NCBI GenBank assembly: GCA_902494195.1 | Contig: CABUSH010000023.1 | Span: 1-33,767, forward strand | Source: an uncultured Collinsella sp. | GTDB taxonomy: Bacteria > Actinomycetota > Coriobacteriia > Coriobacteriales > Coriobacteriaceae | Direction: 5' to 3' | Length of the DNA: 33,767 nucleotides | Shown: positions 31,242 through 33,767 of the stretch, one piece after another | Layout of the letters: every line of letters begins with the position of its first letter | Numbering within the stretch: the stretch's first letter is position 1 | The notes under the pieces: generated by a model | What the model saw: the letters and a program-made list of their open reading frames with translations, nothing else | Databases searched by the model: none | Told to the model about the DNA's origin: nothing | Position numbers and translations under genes: made by a program

Positions 31242-31997
31242 ATGGCATTCGACGATAAAACCGACCGCACTGACGTGCCCGCCGTGCCGCTGTACCAGCA
31301 GGTCATGGACGACCTAAAGGGCGAGATCGCGCGCGGCGTGTACCCCGCCGGCTCGCGCATCCCTGCCGAGATGGAGCTCGCGAAGTCCTACGGCGTGGGG
31401 CGCATCACCGTGCGCCGTGCCATCGAGGAGCTGTCGCGCGCGGGGTATCTCAACCGCCAGCAGGGGAGGGGCACGTTTGTGTGCGCCCCCAAGCTCAAGC
31501 GCAAGATTCGCCAGAAGGGTGACGTCCAGAGCTTTACTGAGGGTTGTGCTGCCAACGACATGGTGCCGGGTGCGCGTCTGGTGTCGCGCACGGTGGTCGC
31601 GGCGACGCACGAGGATGCGGCGTTCTTTGGCGTGGAGCCCGGCTGCGAGCTTATCGTGGTCGAGCGCGTGCGCACGGCCGATGGCATCCCCGTCATGCTC
31701 GAGAACAACGCCTTTGTGCTCGCCGACCATCCCTACCTGCAGACGCTGGCCGACGAGGACCTCACCGATAACTCAATCTTTGCGCTCGTTGCCGAGCATT
31801 CGGGTCGCGCGCCGCTCAAGTCCGACCCCTGCACCGTGGAGATTGCGCTTGCCGATGCTCAGACGGCCCCGCTGCTGGAGGTGCCGGTCGGCGAGCCGCT
31901 CTTCTATATGGAGGCCTACTTTACCGACGCCGGCGGGCGCCCTCTACTGCTCGGCCGCCAAAAGATCGTGGGCTCGCGCTACGTCTTCGACATCTAA
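31242..31997 (+). CDS. GntR-family (HutC/UTRA) regulator, GntR-3
   Basis: The 251-residue HutC-type regulator has its winged helix at about 15-80 (PAEMELAKSYGVGRITVRRA, wing RQQGRGTFVC) and a UTRA domain at about 95-248, ending GSRYVFDI. It is a close paralogue of GntR-2. Its ATG lies 2 nt after the recQ stop, so it is co-transcribed with recQ, possibly by translational coupling; GGAGTG within the end of recQ serves as ribosome site. SIS-3 lies 144 nt downstream behind tandem TAGAAC repeats, the likely operators of this protein. The ligand is inferred to be a phosphorylated sugar-amine. Confidence 0.92.
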   Translation: MAFDDKTDRTDVPAVPLYQQVMDDLKGEIARGVYPAGSRIPAEMELAKSYGVGRITVRRAIEELSRAGYLNRQQGRGTFVCAPKLKRKIRQKGDVQSFTEGCAANDMVPGARLVSRTVVAATHEDAAFFGVEPGCELIVVERVRTADGIPVMLENNAFVLADHPYLQTLADEDLTDNSIFALVAEHSGRAPLKSDPCTVEIALADAQTAPLLEVPVGEPLFYMEAYFTDAGGRPLLLGRQKIVGSRYVFDI

Positions 31998-32006
31998 CGT
32001 CCACAG

Positions 32007-32087
32007 ATAGAACAACATAGAACAAATTTGCCGAGATGACTTCACGGGCGTTGTTGCACGTGCTATAAATAGGACAACATAGAACGA
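32007..32087 (+). promoter_or_regulatory. SIS-3 promoter with paired TAGAAC operators
   Basis: Two 19-nt copies (ATAGAACAACATAGAACAA at 32007 and ATAGGACAACATAGAACGA at 32069) agree at 17 positions. Each contains two TAGAAC-like hexamers 10 bp apart, one helical turn. A promoter TTCACG (32041-32046), 17-bp spacer, TATAAA (32064-32069) lies between and overlapping them, so the right copy would cover the start site and the left copy the upstream edge. This is a classic repression layout. Confidence 0.65.
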
Positions 32088-32141
32088 CAGCAGGTACGAG
32101 CTGTCGTCGTTCAAAGCCGCCCCACAAGGAGGAGCATCAGC

Positions 32142-33110
32142 ATGAACGCACATGATCTGGTTCAGGAAATCATCGAGCGCAAGGGCAAGGTCGAGAACGT
32201 CTTTTGGATCGCTTGTGGCGGTTCGATGATCGACCTGATGCCGGCCAACGAGCTGCTCAAGCGCGAGGCCACCACGTTTACCTCGACGGTCTACACGGCA
32301 CGCGAGTTTTGCCTGATGGCTCCCAAGAGCCTTGGCGGGAAGTCGCTCGTTATTGCCTGCAGCCACAGCGGCAACACGCAGGAGGTCGTTGACGGCTGCG
32401 AGATGGCGCTGGCAGCCGGTGCCGAGGTCGTTGCCCTCACCGACTGCGAGAGCTCCAAGATCGATAACGGCAAGTGGACCACCTGGGTCTATCCGTGGGG
32501 CGAGGGCGTGTCACAGGCCGAGGTGCCGCAGGGCATCGGCGCTCTGATCGCCGCCGAGTTGCTCGACCAGCAGGAGGGTTACGAGGCGCTCGCCGACATG
32601 TATGAAGGCCTTAAGCAGATGGACGCGCTGCTGCCCGCCGCGCGCGAGAAGGTCAACGCCGAGCTGGGCGCCCGTTTTGCCGAGCTCTGCCAGCAGCACA
32701 AGTTCTTCTACATCTTGGGATCCGGTCCCAACTTTAGCCAGACCTACGCCATGGCCATCTGCTCGCTCATGGAGATGCAATGGCAGCACTGCTGCTACAT
32801 CCACTCCGGCGAGTATTTCCACGGTCCTTTCGAGGCTACCGAGCCCGGCGTGTTCTACTTTGTGCAGCTCGGATCGGGCGAGTGCCGCCCCATGGAGGAG
32901 CGCGCGCTGGCGTTCCTCAACACGCACACCGACACGATCATGGTGCTCGACGCGCTCGAGTATGGCGTAGGCGAGGTGCCCGCCAGCGTGCGTTCGTACC
33001 TGGAGCCGATCTTCTTCTACAACATGAGCTGCGAGCTGCGCGCCGCACGCGGCAAGGTGTTCGATCACAGCCCCGAGGTTCGTCGCTACATGGGCATCGA
33101 GCAGTACTAA
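32142..33110 (+). CDS. SIS-domain protein SIS-3, FrlB-like sugar-amine-6-phosphate deglycase
   Basis: The 322-residue two-SIS-domain protein is, of the three paralogues, the closest to E. coli FrlB as I recall that sequence. FWIACGGSMIDLMPA (21-35) opens the fold, and CSHSGNTQEVVDG (73-85) is a textbook SIS phosphate loop. SGEYFHGPFEATEPGV (222-237) has E224 and H227, followed by a region matching FrlB, and the C-terminus SPEVRRYMGIEQY recalls the FrlB end. AAGGAGGAG precedes the ATG. It is a single-gene unit under tandem TAGAAC operators beside GntR-3. Predicted activity: deglycation of fructoselysine-6-phosphate or another fructosamine-6-phosphate. No PTS gene adjoins it, so its substrate may arrive through the PTS at 22393 or elsewhere. 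Confidence 0.87.
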   Translation: MNAHDLVQEIIERKGKVENVFWIACGGSMIDLMPANELLKREATTFTSTVYTAREFCLMAPKSLGGKSLVIACSHSGNTQEVVDGCEMALAAGAEVVALTDCESSKIDNGKWTTWVYPWGEGVSQAEVPQGIGALIAAELLDQQEGYEALADMYEGLKQMDALLPAAREKVNAELGARFAELCQQHKFFYILGSGPNFSQTYAMAICSLMEMQWQHCCYIHSGEYFHGPFEATEPGVFYFVQLGSGECRPMEERALAFLNTHTDTIMVLDALEYGVGEVPASVRSYLEPIFFYNMSCELRAARGKVFDHSPEVRRYMGIEQY

Positions 33111-33161
33111 GTAACGGGAAAAGCATCCACCTTCGATTCGCAAGCGTGCCGTGTGAGTCAA

Positions 33162-33201
33162 AAAGCGGGCCGTGCCGGGGATTTCCGGCACGGCCCGCTT
33201 T
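33162..33201. terminator. Bidirectional terminator between SIS-3 and ldh
   Basis: A perfect 17-bp stem, AAAGCGGGCCGTGCCGG (33162-33178) with CCGGCACGGCCCGCTTT (33185-33201), loop GGATTT. A/T flanks on both sides let it serve the convergent genes SIS-3 and ldh. Confidence 0.93.
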
Positions 33202-33242
33202 GCATGGCGTCCGTATGAGCGAGGTGTCGCGGCAACCGACGC

Positions 33243-33767
33243 TTACTTGGCGTCGTAGGCCTCGGCATCCCACCAGTCGAGCTGGGCGATGTTGTCACGA
33301 ATGTGCTGGCAGCTCTTGTGGAAGCCCTCGAGCTCGTGCTCGGACAGGTCGAGCGTGTAGACCTCCTCGACGCCCTCGGCACCGATCACGCACGGCAGGG
33401 AGGTGAAGATGCCCTCCTCGCCATACTGGCCGGTCATGAGCGTGGATGCCGAAAGCACGGCATGCTCGTTATGCAGCACAGCGGCGCAAACGCGCGCGGC
33501 GGAGTTGGCGACGGCGTACTCGGTGCACTGTTTGCCCTGGTAGGTTACATAGCCGCCCTTGCGTGCGAGCTCCTCGACCTCCATGTGGTCGAAGGCATAC
33601 TTGTCGGGGTTCTCGGCCTGAAGTTCGTTGAGGCTCTTACCGGCGATGGTCGCGGACTTAAAGGCGGCAAGCTGGCTAAAGCCGTGCTCGCCGATCATGT
33701 AGGCGTCGATGGACTTGGGGCTCACGCCGACCTTCTTGGAGATCTCGGTGCGCAGGCGGGCGGAGTC
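33243..33767 (-). CDS. ldh: L-lactate dehydrogenase, C-terminal part (runs off window)
   Basis: Only the last 174 codons are inside the window; the gene continues to the right. The visible part begins DSARLR, whose Arg binds the substrate carboxylate in the lactate/malate dehydrogenase family. It continues with VSPKSIDAYMIGEHG, holding the catalytic His in GEHG. The C-terminal domain follows to a TAA stop at 33245-33243 (minus strand). It reduces pyruvate to lactate with NADH, fitting a fermenting gut actinobacterium. Malate dehydrogenase is the main alternative; discrimination needs the N-terminal specificity loop outside the window. Confidence 0.88.
   Translation of the reverse strand, partial: DSARLRTEISKKVGVSPKSIDAYMIGEHGFSQLAAFKSATIAGKSLNELQAENPDKYAFDHMEVEELARKGGYVTYQGKQCTEYAVANSAARVCAAVLHNEHAVLSASTLMTGQYGEEGIFTSLPCVIGAEGVEEVYTLDLSEHELEGFHKSCQHIRDNIAQLDWWDAEAYDAK

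Overview
This GC-rich (about 60%) window looks like chromosomal DNA from a gut actinobacterium of the Coriobacteriia, most probably Collinsella or a close relative. That is an inference. It rests on gene content (several mannose-family PTS components, SIS deglycase-like proteins, HutC-type regulators, L-lactate dehydrogenase), Actinobacteria-like coding style and dispersed GGGACAGG-type intergenic repeats. No rRNA, CRISPR array, transposase or phage gene is visible.

Left part (1-9,330), housekeeping and redox: tRNA-Asp; an IscR-like Rrf2 regulator followed by a MutY-like glycosylase that lacks the usual Fe-S cysteines; rubrerythrin; two small membrane proteins of unknown function; an HTH-containing unknown protein; RmuC; an ABC exporter; and endonuclease III. 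Two composite 3' structures follow rubrerythrin and the first membrane protein. Each is a giant hairpin with a shared loop and unrelated arms, followed by a conserved GTGCCGCCCC terminator.

Middle part (9,330-18,870): a zinc-ribbon membrane protein interrupted by one in-frame amber codon; a glutathionylspermidine-synthase-like ATP-grasp protein flanked by 45-bp direct repeats; Mfd; a PAP2 phosphatase; a threonine-aldolase-type PLP enzyme; and a GNAT acetyltransferase.

Right part (18,870-33,110), the most interesting region: a carbohydrate locus built around a mannose-family PTS (fused EIIAB, EIIC, EIID) with three divergent SIS-domain proteins of the FrlB/GfrF (fructoselysine/glucoselysine-6-phosphate deglycase) type, three HutC/UTRA-type GntR regulators, an EamA transporter, a HAD phosphatase/mutase and a YitT-type membrane protein; recQ lies inside it. 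The likely scheme is that the PTS imports and phosphorylates an Amadori compound (sugar-amine adduct), a deglycase splits it to hexose-6-phosphate plus amine or amino acid, and each regulator senses a phosphorylated ligand. Three distinct operator-like repeat sets can be seen: TGTAT-type between GntR-1 and SIS-1; TATAACG/ACGTTATA-type upstream of eamA, the PTS operon and GntR-2; and TAGAAC tandem repeats upstream of SIS-3. The substrate and these pairings are inferred.

The right edge holds the C-terminal half of a convergent L-lactate dehydrogenase gene behind a bidirectional terminator. Noncoding space is rich in structured repeats, including three copies of a 130-160 bp palindromic element with compensatory stem changes.
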